Source: Breviolum minutum Mf 1.05b.01 (lineage: Eukaryota > Sar > Dinophyceae > Suessiales > Symbiodiniaceae). From it: 64,000 nucleotides of DNA. The DNA is taken from NCBI GenBank assembly GCA_000507305.1, contig DF241675.1, forward strand, positions 1 to 64,000, read 5' to 3'. This document shows positions 43,829 through 54,039 of this stretch, piece after piece. Position 1 is the stretch's first letter. The number at the start of each line of letters is the position of its first letter. The notes beneath the pieces were generated by a model. The model was not told where the DNA came from and searched no databases. It was given only the letters and a program-made list of their open reading frames with translations. The position numbers were made by a program, and so were the translations under genes.

Positions 43829-44097
43829 TTTGGCAAGCTCCCATGCTTCCATCCCCGCAAAAAACCCTTTTTCGGGACCTTCCACTAGAGCCACGAGTCC
43901 AGTGAAAATCTACTAGACCAACATGACTGACGACCTCACCGTACAGTGGCCGAAATCAAAATCCAAAAGATTTTCCGTACAATCTCCAAACCCTCCTGTG
44001 CATTATATAGTATCAAAGGGTTCAACTCGATGAACATTTGTTTTCAATGTTCAAGATAGATTAAGAAGTTTTGTAAGTTTTCTAGGATTTTTCCTAG

Positions 44098-44219
44098 TAC
44101 ACCCCCGAAGTTTAACAGCTCGCCCCTGAAAATCGGTGGGAATGGAAGACTACTTTCAACTTTCCTATTGGGAAGAAAAACTGTTCAGGAGCTATGTTAA
44201 ACTCGTGGGTCCTGGGGTA
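44098..44219. repeat. hairpin family D, GCCCCTGAAAAT subtype
   Basis: TACACCCCCGAAGTTTAACA at the left, CTATGTTAAACTCGTGGG at the right. The same subtype occurs at 62197-62300. Lies in intron 4. Confidence 0.7.
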
Positions 44220-44370
44220 AAAATATGTTAAAGTCCTTCTGAAACATCCATATCTGGAATTTCTTTTGGACATCCAACTTGCCAACAAACACTCCCCAAA
44301 ACTCACAGCCAACGCCCCCTGAAAATAGGCGTTCCTTTAAAAAGGAAGCAGAAAGGCTTGGCAAAAATGT

Positions 44371-44493
44371 TACAACTTCCCAAAACTAACATCGTCTCTT
44401 CCAATAATAACAATAATAATAATAATAGGAATCTCCAAACTTCCAGGGAGCCCCCTAATTTTCAGGGGCGAAAACTGTTAGGACTTCAGGGTA
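44371..44493. repeat. hairpin family D with an (AAT)n insert
   Basis: TACAACTTCCCAAAACTAAC faces GTTAGGACTTCAGGGTA. The left half contains an AATAATAATAATAAT run. Lies in intron 4. Confidence 0.65.
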
Positions 44494-44672
44494 TCGGGGG
44501 TATCCTTAACAAAATCCAGTTATAAACCTCCAGTTACCCCTTTATTTTTGGCCAGTTACCCCCATGTCTCTCCAGCTCGGGGCCCAACCTTGTACGCTTG
44601 GTATACCTAGGGATCCACCGTTTCAACCCGCCACACACCGACGTCCACGGTCCACGACCCACGACCCCCCAG

Positions 44673-44727
44673 ACTCAACTCCAAGAAGATTGCCGGTGTG
44701 ACGCCCGCTCGCGTGCAGGGATTGGAG
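44673..44727 (+). CDS. Mei2-like gene, exon 5
   Basis: After CCCCCCAG|A the frame reads LNSKKIAGVTPARVQGLE. The LNSKK and PARVQGLE blocks are typical of the region after the Mei2 RRM. The end is ambiguous: 44727 with a GC donor (GCTGAGTG) gives GLE-ENVRR, or 44730 with a GA donor gives GLEA-ENVRR. This is the only acceptor in the gene not followed by G. Confidence 0.9.
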
Positions 44728-44790
44728 GCTGAGTGTTTTTTTTTCGTTGGGCAGGTTTTGGGGTTGGCTTTTTTTTGGTTACAAGAAAAC

Positions 44791-44910
44791 TACCCTTGGA
44801 ATCCCTTAGACTCCAAAACGTATGGAACATATGTAAAAAAATGAAGGAATTTTACACCCCCCGAAAACGTGTGTTTTTTTAACAACGAAGGAAATGTGAG
44901 TTCCCATGGT
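44791..44910. repeat. hairpin family G, copy 3
   Basis: TACCCTTGGAATCCC at the left, GTGAGTTCCCATGGT at the right, with ATGAAGGAATTTTACACCCC inside. It runs directly into element A17. Lies in intron 5. Confidence 0.7.
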
Positions 44911-45011
44911 TGGTGGTAGTTTAAACATTTTGTATTTTCACCCTGAAAATTGGGGGAGGATTCTCGTTTTGACTCATGTTTTTCAATCGGGTTGGTTCAA
45001 ACACCAACTAG
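44908..45011 (+). repeat. family A element 17
   Basis: TGGTTGGTGGTAGTTTAAAC to GTTCAAACACCAACTAG, with TTTTGACTCATGTTTTTCAA inside. A further decayed family A piece follows at 45143-45203 (TTTGGGGAAATGTTCCG). Lies in intron 5. Confidence 0.8.
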
Positions 45012-45302
45012 GACCTAGGAAAGATAGATGTATTTCTTTGTAAAGGAAAAATAACTCAGGGTCAGTATGGTTTTCTCAAAAGTTATCAAGTTGCCATATA
45101 TTATCTTGATAAGATATCATGTCTAAGAATCTAAGGTGTTTGTTTCAAAGGTGCTTTTTGGGGAAATGTTCCGATTCGTTTTCTTAGTGAAACCACCTCC
45201 TGTAGATATAATATGATATGATATCGTTGGGGTCCAAAAAAAACAGATGACACTACGCATGTCATGAAGCGACCTCAAACAGGTTCAATTTTTAATGCCC
45301 GA

Positions 45303-45474
<172 letters not shown>

Positions 45475-45536
45475 TTTGGTTTTGGGTTCCCATGGTTCCT
45501 GGGCGATACCTAGACCAGCTTCCGCCAAAAATCCAG

Positions 45537-45561
45537 GAGAATGTGCGTCGCTTGCGAACAG
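45537..45561 (+). CDS. Mei2-like gene, exon 6 (25 bp microexon)
   Basis: Between AAAATCCAG|G and a GTGGCACC donor the frame reads ENVRRLRT plus one G. The L-x-ENVRRLR block is expected between VQGLE and PVMN in this family. The G plus GT of exon 7 gives glycine. Only motif order and phase on both sides allow this call. Confidence 0.85.
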
Positions 45562-45829
45562 GTGGCACCCTCCGGGGCGGGCATGATGGGTATTCGTGGC
45601 TTTTTAGGTGAAGATAATGAAGTTGGAAACTGAGACCACATTGAACCTGAGCAACCCTGTGCTGTTTTGTAGGTTGAACCTGTGCAACCTGTGCTAAACA
45701 GATACAAACATGGTATACATGACCACATTCAGATGGCTGCGATCAATTCAACAGAAGTTTTCTGGGACAGCACTGACATAGTCCCACCATCCAGCCCGAG
45801 CTGTTAGAAAACTACTGTAATAATGGTAC

Positions 45830-45935
45830 TACTGTTGAAGGAAGAAATCCGGCTAACCTGTTGATAGGTAGTTTATCCCATCATTTACAGGGTTTATACA
45901 TCCCAGGTGGTGCAGGATTTCTTCCATCAACAGTA
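45830..45935. repeat. hairpin family C, copy 7
   Basis: TACTGTTGAAGGAAGAAATC faces GATTTCTTCCATCAACAGTA. Reverse sense. Lies in intron 6. Confidence 0.9.
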
Positions 45936-46084
45936 GTGAAGAGGATTCGAGAATCCATAGTCCATCCCCCCCTTTTTTTCCGGGGTTGCATCCTTGGTTG
46001 ATTTTAACCAAAAGAAAGACGGTGTCAGGTCAAAAAATTCACCCATGACTTGCAATATCTCTGGTTCTTCCCCCGGTGTCCAGG

Positions 46085-46147
46085 TGGATGATGATTTTTA
46101 TGGCAAATGCACGGATACGTAAATATATGCCAGTCCCAATGGGATCC
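46085..46147. repeat. hairpin family B, right half only
   Basis: TTTTTATGGCAAATGCACGG, then CGTAAATATATGCCAGTCCC and a GGATCC. The left half is missing. Lies in intron 6. Confidence 0.5.
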
Positions 46148-46197
46148 TTCCGGAAGAGTGGCACCAGTGCTATATTGATGAGCTTGAATAACAAAAA

Positions 46198-46296
46198 CTG
46201 GGTGGTGGTTTCAAACATTTTTTATTTTCACCCTTACCTGGGGGAAATGATCCAACTTGACGAATATTTTTCAGATGGGTTGAAACCACCAACCAG
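46198..46296 (+). repeat. family A element 18
   Basis: CTGGGTGGTGGTTTCAAAC to GAAACCACCAACCAG, with TTGACGAATATTTTTCAG inside. It is the last well-preserved copy in the window. Lies in intron 6. Confidence 0.9.
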
Positions 46297-46391
46297 ATGA
46301 GGCTCCATTTTCTTTCATAAACGAGCTTAAATGAGCAATAATCGGAGGTGTGGTTCGCACCAGCCAGAAAACCTCGAAGCAAAAAACCCTT

Positions 46392-46463
46392 TCCAGGTGA
46401 TTCAAAGTGACCTTTTGATACCCTAATTGGGTGTCACTTAGCCATAGCAAAATGGTCACAGGC
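46392..46463 (+). repeat. hairpin family M, copy 4
   Basis: TTCCAGGTGATTCAAAGTGA, TTGGGTGTCACTTAGCC and AAATGGTCACAGGC. Lies in intron 6. Confidence 0.65.
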
Positions 46464-46527
46464 AGAATTTTCAGGGATCGCCTTTTTTTTTGCTCGAGAA
46501 AAAAAAATCGTGGTTTTTTGGTGCGAG

Positions 46528-46595
46528 GTCCTGTGATGAATGAGTTGGTGAATCATCCTGATTGGATGCCATTACTGTTGGATGATAATGGTGAG
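46528..46595 (+). CDS. Mei2-like gene, exon 7
   Basis: After TTTGGTGCGAG|G the frame reads GPVMNELVNHPDWMP, then LLLDDNGE. The PVMNExxxHPxWxPxL block is the conserved tail seen in Mei2-like proteins. The donor is GTGCATTTG. Reading on is open to a TGA near 46676, but joining to exon 8 restores the expected NGEAVPFP. Confidence 0.88.
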
Positions 46596-46679
46596 GTGCA
46601 TTTGAAAAGGAAAGGGGAAACGGAAGACAATTCAGATAGGGGGTACTTTTTTGGGGAGCAGGTGATGATAGGATGATCA

Positions 46680-47580
46680 TCCTAATTCACCCTCTATCAA
46701 TTTAGTTTGAGAAACTGCTAAGGTTTGGGGTCCCTTTTACGGTTATGAATGGAGTGACATGCCTGTAAGTGGAACTGCTTATAACTAGTTGGGGCCCACT
46801 TAGTAATTAGTACAAACTTTTTATCTATTCGAAAAAACTATTGCACCCTCAACTGGAAGATGCTGGGTTTGGAGCAACATGAAACAACAACATGTTGGTT
46901 ATTTGCCAGGTACCATGCAAGACCTAGGAATTCAGGTTGAATTATGTGACCTAACATGTGAAATTGAAACGTGACTCCTAACAAATTGCAAAATGTGACA
47001 CATCCTACCAATTCAGTACATTGCCCAGATTTGCAATTCCACTTTGTTTCTGTGTGACTTGCATTTGGGTCATATTTTTCGGGACACTTGTAGATCTTCA
47101 CAAGCTAACTATATGAATGTGGCATTTTGAATTTAAGATTATGTTCAACATGATTCTACGAACTAAACTAAACCTTGATGTTTGATCAGAATCCAATCCT
47201 CACACAAACCAGGATTCTGAGTTAAAGCATTTTTTCGACCAGCCACCGCTGCTTTTTTTGGGGGGGAGTTTTCCAAGGGGAAAAAAGAAAGCACCTGGAT
47301 TCTAGGGTTGTTTCTCCACACCAAAAAAATCCTGGCATTGCGTGGAGAAGACTCCGCGTTTTTGGTTTCTGACTAAGAGTGGAGAAACTGCTTTAACTAA
47401 TTCCTTAAAACCAATAATGCCCTTAAAACTTAAAACATCTTAAAGAAGCTGGGCCAGAGACCGGAGACCACGGAAATTCGTCTCCCAAGCAGCATTTTTC
47501 GGAGGCTTTTGCTAATAGTTTTAGTGAGGTCTTGTTGGAACTGATTAGAATCAACTGCTAAAAATTCACCCAGGAGCTTT
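46680..47580. other. no gene element recognised (intron 7)
   Basis: Short frames on both strands, no hairpin family. Contains GAAACTGCTTT and CCTGGATTCTAGGG stretches without partners. Confidence 0.4.
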
Positions 47581-47760
47581 TAAAGAAATTGTGTAAATGA
47601 CAATCATATATCCATATATATATATCCCATTTTCTAAGTGATTTCAATAAAAAAACATGGGCCAACGAGGTTTTAGCACAAAATCTAGCCTTTGACAAAA
47701 GACAAATGGAGCATACTTCTGGTCATCATCGGACACATCGGCACACTGCACGGTTCGAAG

Positions 47761-47815
47761 GCCGTGCCATTTCCAATGCCTGACCATCCTGCTCCAGACA
47801 CTTGGATTGCTGAAG
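47761..47815 (+). CDS. Mei2-like gene, exon 8
   Basis: After CACGGTTCGAAG|G the frame reads AVPFPMPDHPAPDTWIAE plus G. The AVPFP block often closes Mei2-like proteins. A consensus-like donor, GTAAAT, follows. A GA donor three codons' worth of bases earlier (GCT|GAAGG) is an alternative that would join in phase to the candidate at 48831. Confidence 0.82.
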
Positions 47816-48201
47816 GTAAATATGACTACATGATACTACATGAATAAAAGACTTGGCTAAATATAAGCAAAACTACTCGAAAACTCACAAAATGGATAGT
47901 TTGTAAATGTTTGTATGATGTTTCTCCTTCAACATTTGAAGTTTGCCATTACGGATACCAAAATGGAAGCGTTTGTACAGGTGTGTTTCAAATTCATGTG
48001 GAAAGATGGAATTCAGCAACAGGAGTCTCTGATCTTGACGACATGGCTTCACTGCTCCTTCAACATGTGGCACTTAGCTGTAACATCGCTGCCATTTTCT
48101 ACGAGTCAGCCCCAAAATAATGTGTTGTTGTGTGTTGGGGATGGGGGGGGGTTCACATGTAATTTGCGGGATCATACCAAATGACCATGAATGCCATCGA
48201 A

Positions 48202-48202
<1 letters not shown>

Positions 48203-48244
<42 letters not shown>
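48203..48244 (+). repeat. (TTG)n tract
   Basis: About 14 TTG triplets, same strand as the larger tract at 45304. Confidence 0.95.
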
Positions 48245-48602
48245 CTTTTATGTAAGCTGGGGTTGTCGGCTTATATCATTGAGACCCACCGGATGGCGGG
48301 ATGATCCACGAGGCTACCCATTGCATTCTATGATGTTCCGACCATCATCATTTTGAAGTGTTAACTTCTTACTGTTTGTCAAGGATCTTCCTAGCAGATC
48401 TATGTAAAGCGAACAAGTGCTCAGCCACCAACTAGATGAGCATGTTCAATTCATTCCTATCGAGTCTATGGAGGTGCTTGTTTGCTATTGATTTTACTTT
48501 GATCGCCAATTTCCTGAAGGAATCTTACCTGTTGATACTTCAGAAATCCGTGCTGTAATGTAAGCACTTATATTCGATCAAAAATCCCTACAAAAGCTGG
48601 GA

Positions 48603-48732
48603 TACCCTCCCAAAAACGAACATAGAGCCTGAAAAATAGGCCTAAACGCCCCAAAAGGAAACGATCAAAATTCCAACCCTCCATTTTCAGGTGCGAAAAT
48701 GTTAGTGGGATATGTTAATTCCCTGGAGGGTA
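48603..48732. repeat. chimeric hairpin of family D
   Basis: The left arm TACCCTCCCAAAAACGAAC and inner CCATTTTCAGGTGCG belong to the CACCTGAAAAT subtype. The right end GGGATATGTTAATTCCCTGG belongs to the ATATCCC subtype (3928, 50278). Only the outer 10 bp pair. Confidence 0.75.
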
Positions 48733-48830
48733 GTTTTGGGGTCCCGGGTATGTTTTCCACAAAACTCACCCCCGCAGGATTTCGGAACCAACAACCGCCC
48801 GCCATGATTTTTACAATCCCGAACCTTGAG

Positions 48831-48870
48831 GCTCCAAAGCTGAAGAGGCGTGCGCGCGAGGAGCACACAG
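48831..48870 (+). CDS. possible exon 9 of the Mei2-like gene
   Basis: A 40 bp GC-rich segment with an ACCTTGAG|G acceptor and a GTTGGT donor. One frame reads APKLKRRAREEHT, a basic tail that would fit an RNA-binding protein. This frame requires exon 8 to end with the GA donor. With the GT donor of exon 8 it would read GSKAEEACARGAH. Which frame is used is not decided. Confidence 0.4.
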
Positions 48871-49160
48871 GTTGGTGGTGAACTTGGTGCTGATGATGGT
48901 GGGATGGTTCTCGTTGGTTTTTTTGGCTGGGGGAGTGTGGTAGTTGATATATAAGATGTAAAGAAAATGGGGGGTGAGAATGAAGAACAAAAATGCAGAA
49001 AATTGGACAGTATAGTAAGCATTTAATCATAACTTAGATACAACTGGACATGTTTAGAAGGGAAATATGTCCTAAAATTCCTAAAACTAATGCCGCTTGC
49101 CGCAAAATACCCTGAAAATGGATGCTTGGAAGATGATTCATTTCATTTCATTTCCTAATA

Positions 49161-49262
49161 CCCATAGGATCCATGTATGGTATATTTACCTACATTTGCC
49201 ATCAAAATCAACCAAATGTAGGTAAATATATATGTAGATATGTCATACATGGATGGTATGGG
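49161..49262. repeat. hairpin family B, copy 15
   Basis: CCCATAGGATCCATGTATGG faces CCAAATGTAGGTAAATATA, with a small ATATGTAG duplication before GTCATACATGGATGG. Confidence 0.85.
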
Positions 49263-49632
49263 TAATAGGCAATATATCACCAAACATTTCAGGTACCTAA
49301 AAGGAGGTACTCACCCAAACAAGCTGTATGTAAGGCTTGTGTAAGGGAAAACCCATCCCCAAAATGGCCTTACAATGTTCAGTACCTCCATTTTAGGTAC
49401 CTGAAAGTGTTGGTGAATATAGACCAATTTTTAGATGCCTTTGCTGTTAGTTTGGGATTGCTCTTTGCAAAGTCACTCTCTAGATCGTGAAAAAGGTTTG
49501 CGTTTAGTCGCTGAGGGCCTAAGACGTTGGTAGTTGCTGGAATATTCAGGCATCTATAATAATGTTTTGGTATGTTTTTTTAGATAGATACATAATATAG
49601 TGTCTTGTTTTTCATGTGTTTCTTGTAAAGGC

Positions 49633-49754
49633 AGGAAAAAGCCAACCCCCCAAAAAATAAGGCCTTATTAAGGTTGTGTTTCTCATCATTGTCCCTTAAT
49701 AATCTCCTAATAAGGCGGGCTTTTTCCTGGAAAAAGCGTGGCATTGGGGGGGGG
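49633..49754. repeat. hairpin family K, copy 6
   Basis: AGGAAAAAGCCAACCCCCC faces AAAAAGCGTGGCATTGGGGG. ATAAGGCCTTATTAAGG faces CCTAATAAGGCGGG. Confidence 0.7.
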
Positions 49755-50277
49755 GGGTGCCCTTGGATTCCCATGATGGGCTACATTCCCGAGATACCAA
49801 AAATAGCCATGTTGGAAAGGAGATATATCTTCCACACCATAGTTTTTTGGGATCTGTGTTAGATTTCGAGGGTGTAATGAGAAGTTCCATCCCTTCAAAC
49901 GACCCAAAAAACACAACTTTACGGGTGTCAGGTAGCCGCGGCTGGTGAACAGACTCCCAGACTCCAGGCCTCAAAAGCTTGGTGGATTCGGAAAGGAATG
50001 TAGGTTTGGATGGCGATACTTTTCAGAGGCTTTTGCTGTTAGTCTTAGGGAGTTGTATTTTACATTACTTTGACTTGGCACGTCTTAGGTGATCGCCTTA
50101 TTCCCCAAGACGCCCCTTTGATTTTAGTGGGATTTTACATGTAACCCCTAATTTGATGCAACCCCAACATGTTCACCTCATTTTATCTTTGTTCCTGGTT
50201 CGGGGACACGAACTGTTGCCCTGAACTCACCTGTCACAACGTGACTTGACAGCAGAGAATGTAATCCAATAAAAGTT

Positions 50278-50371
50278 TACCCTCCAGGAAACTAACATAT
50301 CCCACAAAAATGGCATTTTGAAGATGATTTTCCTTTTCCCAAGGTGGGATATGTTAATCCCCTGGAGGGTA
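50278..50371. repeat. hairpin family D (ATATCCC subtype), copy 2
   Basis: TACCCTCCAGGAAACTAACA at the left, TGTTAATCCCCTGGAGGGTA at the right, with TTTTCCTTTTCCCAAGG as at 3980. Confidence 0.9.
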
Positions 50372-51070
50372 ACTTTTAACAGGGGACCTAAGTATTGCCA
50401 TGGTTAGTCTTAGCCAACCTGACAAGGTGCTCCAAACCGCCGATCGTTGGAGTCATGGAGTGACTGGTTAGCCGCGAAAATAACTGGCCATATAAGTAAG
50501 TGGGTTTGCCTGGGGTGAAAAAACCCTACTGTCATGGGGGCCCCATAACTCCATTTATAATTAGTGCGGGGCCAACCTTGTGGTAAGACATTCGCTTTCT
50601 TTTTTTCTCAGTTTTTTGGGAGTTTAAAAGTGAACATGTAGAAGAAAGATGAAGAGAGTTGATTCGAGTCAACTTTCATGATTTTTGTTTTTCTCGAAAA
50701 AAAAAATCGTAGCTTCTAGATTCCTAAGGGAAGGCACAAAAAAGGCCTGTTTTTTAATGGAGACATGGGAGCCATTGATCAGCCTCCCGGGCAGCAACCC
50801 ACCTCACGGATCAATCAAATCTATAGTAACTAGTCACCAAAAACTGACTCAGCCAATGGCAAGGTAACCTTTAAACTTTTGTGAACTAATAATTGTATAC
50901 ATATTTGGTAAGAAAAATATAGTTATTATTTTTGTGTTCCTTTGGCTGAGTAAGTAAAAATACAGACATTCAGTCGTATTAAGTTGGAGATGGATGGTCT
51001 AAAAAAAGATCCCATCAAAGTCAATCCCTTTGAAAAGCAGTCACCTGGAGGTGAGCGATCATTTCACCCG

Positions 51071-51195
51071 GGGTTAGGTTGGGTAAAGGGGATTATATTG
51101 ATTATAATAGGGTCATAGGGATTATTTAGGGGATCATACGGGTATAGGGTTTCTACCCAGTTAGGTTATAGATCCACAGGAACGAACCAGTATTT
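51071..51195. repeat. family I-like element, decayed
   Basis: GGTTGGGTAAAGGGGATTAT, GGTTTCTACCCAG and GGAACGAACCAG keep the family I order. GGGATTAT is repeated three times inside. Confidence 0.45.
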
Positions 51196-51233
51196 CATTG
51201 AATGTCGCTTGTGAGTTTTGAGCTGCTCATGTG

Positions 51234-51254
51234 GTGTGTGTGTGTGTGTGTGTT
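51234..51254. repeat. (GT)n tract
   Basis: About ten GT dinucleotides. Confidence 0.9.
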
Positions 51255-51345
51255 TATTCAAGATCACGCGGACTCTTCCACCCAACCAAAAGCTCAACAG
51301 ATTCTTTTTTAGACCTTAACCCAAGACCCTGGGTGCCTAGAAAAA

Positions 51346-51476
51346 AACGCACAACATTTTCAAGGTTGTCATTTTTTCAAACTCCAGAGCGCTGCGATCG
51401 TTGTTTTGTTCGTAAGGTGAAAAACCTGATCGGATCCGTCGTTGGAAATTTTGCAGGGGAATTTGAATGTCCTTAA
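51346..51476 (+). CDS. possible terminal exon, unknown protein
   Basis: The frame reads PERCDRCFVRKVKNLIGS, then VVGNFAGEFECP, then a stop at 51474. It contains a CxxC pair. No clear acceptor defines the start. Not recognised. Confidence 0.22.
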
Positions 51477-51784
51477 TTTGGAGATTTCTTTCTTGATTGA
51501 AGTCACCTAAAAGACATTATATTAATATCAATGGCTTCATGTAGAGAGAGAGAGAGAGTGTTGTTTTTTTTTACAATGTATAGTATACTAGTATATAACA
51601 GTATATACTAGTCACCATACTTGCTTGTTTATGTTTGGTTGTTTGTCTATCATGACGATTGTTATTTATGAATATTTATTGATTGAAGTACTCAATGTAA
51701 TACATGTATATATCCACTGATGTTCTGTTTGATTGTTTTTGTGTTTTGTGTACAATGTTTTATTTTCCTGGAGAAGAGTGGAAG

Positions 51785-51835
51785 GGCTACATGGTAGCGC
51801 ACTTTGCCCGGGCAGGGGCAAACGATAGGCTCCAA
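51785..51835 (+). CDS. possible exon, unknown protein
   Basis: Between AGTGGAAG|G and a GT donor, 17 codons read GYMVAHFARAGANDRLQ. GC is well above the flanks. Not recognised. It could belong to the same transcription unit as the Mei2-like gene or to a following one. Confidence 0.38.
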
Positions 51836-52076
51836 GTGTTTTGGATCAACACAACCAGCCAGTTGAAATGAACGTAAGGAGTGGTAAGATGTTCGAACTG
51901 ACCAAGATCCATAAATATCACAAAGTTTTCACAGCCAAAATTATTCACCTGAAGATAGACCCCTGGAAGCGAGGCCTGTCAAAGGTCATTTGTTGCTGTC
52001 ATTTATAGATTTCACTATTGTGCAGTATATATCAGTATATCAATATCCGTAGCGGGAGCTGTCAGTCAGATTTATA

Positions 52077-52180
52077 TACCCTTTGGTAAACTAACGTAGC
52101 CATATGAAATCCTCATCTTTCCTAGTAAAGACCACTTAAAGAGGATTTTCCAGCCAGCTATGTTAGTTTACCAATGCATA
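52077..52180. repeat. hairpin family D (GTAAACTAACGTAGC subtype)
   Basis: TACCCTTTGGTAAACTAACG faces GCTATGTTAGTTTACCAATG. Confidence 0.8.
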
Positions 52181-52482
52181 GCCTCACCATTGGATGCTTC
52201 TTATGTTTTCCACGGACTCATGTGAAAAAGCCCGTTTGCTGCAGGCTTGCGGAATGGTTAAGGCTTTGATTTTTTGTCGTTTTGACAGTTCCTGCATACA
52301 GTCAGAGGCATCTCAAGCAGTTGCCCGCCAGGAGTGTCATTGTCATTAAAAAATCAGTAATGGTCTCGAATCATTTTTCAAGAGTTGGAGGGGACACAAA
52401 TCTCGCATCGTTGGAGCCGAAGTTTCTCTAAATTTAATGTAGCTGAGCCAAGGAATATGGCGATGTGTTTGATTTCTTGGGC

Positions 52483-52592
52483 ACCCTAAGGATCCCTAAG
52501 GACCCGAACCAATGGAAGGGTGAATGAACCTGCATTAAGCAGGGGTAGCGTCCTCAAAATAGCCAGGCTATTGATGGGTCAGGATACTTAGG
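52483..52592. repeat. hairpin family N, copy 2
   Basis: CCCTAAGGATCCCTAAGGACC at the left (terminal motif doubled, interrupted), GGTCAGGATACTTAGGG at the right. It shares ATGGAAGGGTGAATGAACC with 24171-24279. Confidence 0.8.
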
Positions 52593-52635
52593 GCCAGACA
52601 ATTCCAACTGCATGAATTCCTCCCTTTTCTTCCAG

Positions 52636-52708
52636 CTTCCATTCAAGAAGTGTACCGATGTTGGCGGCATGAACATGGCCCTAGCAGCGAAGCATTTGCA
52701 ATTGGAAT
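52636..52708 (+). CDS. possible exon, unknown protein
   Basis: Follows a strong acceptor (TTTTCTTCCAG). One frame reads KKCTDVGGMNMALAAKHLQL and another reads IQEVYRCWRHEHGPSSEA, so the phase is undecided. A GT donor lies at 52709. A family L element begins 16 bp later. Confidence 0.4.
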
Positions 52709-52723
52709 GTAACACTCAAAAAT

Positions 52724-52829
52724 TACCTTAAGGTCAAAAAAGATGGCACAGATACCAAAAGGCAGGTTAGTAAAGGGTCCTTATAAACCAATGTGTAGGG
52801 ACTGTGCCATCTATTTTTCAATTACTGTA
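52724..52829 (+). repeat. hairpin family L, copy 3
   Basis: AAGGTCAAAAAAGATGGCAC faces CTGTGCCATCTATTTTTC, with TTAGTAAAGGGTCC inside. It lies between two exon candidates with only 16 and 20 bp to spare, so it would make up most of that 141 bp intron. Confidence 0.8.
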
Positions 52830-52849
52830 CTTGAATGTCCTTTTTTCAG

Positions 52850-52892
52850 ATTGTTTCAACACGGGTGCCGCAATTGCCAGTTCACTGAACAG
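52850..52892 (+). CDS. possible exon, CxxC-containing
   Basis: Acceptor CCTTTTTTCAG, donor GTGACTTG. One frame reads LFQHGCRNCQFTEQ (CxxC), which is in phase with the second reading of the preceding candidate. Another frame reads CFNTGAAIASSLN. The GCxNC motif resembles some zinc ribbons, but this is too short to name. Confidence 0.38.
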
Positions 52893-53150
52893 GTGACTTG
52901 TTGAGATTCAGCATACAGTCTGATAAAGTAAACCCGACATGAATACCATCCATTGTTGTTCTCCCGTGTGCTGCCGGGTTATTTGGTATATTATGTAAAT
53001 ACAGTATATATTTCATGCTGTTCATTGCTCAGTTTAAAATCTATTTGTTTGAGTTTTGAAAAAGAAACGGTTCAAAACCACAATGCAATGACCTCAGACA
53101 TCCTAAGATTCCCCAAAAAACATGTTGGTTGAATTTCGATTGATTCTTTT

Positions 53151-53281
53151 TCGTTTCGACATCTCCTGGTTGGACAACATTCACTGCGGAATGTCCTTGT
53201 GCTCGAACTGTGAGGGATTGAAGTCCAGGAGAGAAGAAAAATACGACGCCGAACTGCTACACAGTGACGAACCGCACGGCT
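53151..53281 (+). CDS. possible C-terminal exon, unknown protein
   Basis: The frame reads FDISWLDNIHCGMSLCSNCE, then GLKSRREEKYDAELLHSDEP, then a stop at 53281. It contains CxxC with a nearby Cys and is GC-richer than the flanks. No acceptor with a clean pyrimidine tract was found, and the minus strand is also open. Confidence 0.28.
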
Positions 53282-53315
53282 AAAGATCACAAGAAACCAC
53301 GGAACATGAATTGCC

Positions 53316-53413
53316 ATTCCCATAGAATCCATGTATGGTATATATGTACCTACATTTGGTTGATGTTTATGGTAAATGTAGCAAAATATACCATACATGG
53401 ATCCTATGGGAAT
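53316..53413. repeat. hairpin family B, copy 16 (near-perfect)
   Basis: ATTCCCATAGAATCCATGTA faces TACATGGATCCTATGGGAAT. The core TACCTACATTTGGTTGATG is intact. Probably one of the youngest family B copies here. Confidence 0.92.
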
Positions 53414-53875
53414 GGGTTGGTTGATTTCTGGTTGGATTTTGTTTTACTGTTTGCCAAAAAGGGATTGGTAGATTTCGCACCCGTGACCTGGGGGAAACGT
53501 GACATAAACGTAAGCAACCAGTAACCAGTCTATATACATTTGTATATGTACAGTATTTTAATATATACAGTATATATGCATAATATCATGTGGCATTGAA
53601 CTTTTTATGTGCTATTTGTTTTTCCCATCTTATGTTATGGCATAGTATATATGATATCATATTATATCACAGATATATAGAGATTTAGTTCTCATGGTTT
53701 CTTAAAAAGAATCGGCCAACTTTCAATCAGTACAGCGTTTCGGGAACGGCTTTCAACAACGTAAGTTGGAGATATCATAAACTTGACCTGGAATTCCAAC
53801 CCAAAGCCTCACCTGGCCTCTCTTTGTGTATAGCGAAATCTTCGAATAAACCGGAACTTGTGCCACGGTTGAAAC

Positions 53876-53995
53876 GACAACAACAACAACAACAACGACG
53901 ACAACAACAACGACAACGACAACAAGAACACATATCTTTTGCATATGTGTCAAGAACAAGAACAAGAACAAGATCAACAAAATCACAGCACCAGC
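53876..53995. repeat. imperfect CAA/ACG/CAAGAA tract
   Basis: CAA and CGA triplets, then an AACAAG hexamer run to about 53972. The 190-codon minus frame over it is repeat-derived. Confidence 0.9.
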
Positions 53996-54039
53996 TACGT
54001 AACAACAACAGCAATGAACCAACGAAAAAACAGCTCTAG

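Noticed and set aside
52240-52330. tRNA-like start GCGGAATGGTTAAGGC
   Set aside because: No matching anticodon arm, T-loop or acceptor stem follows.
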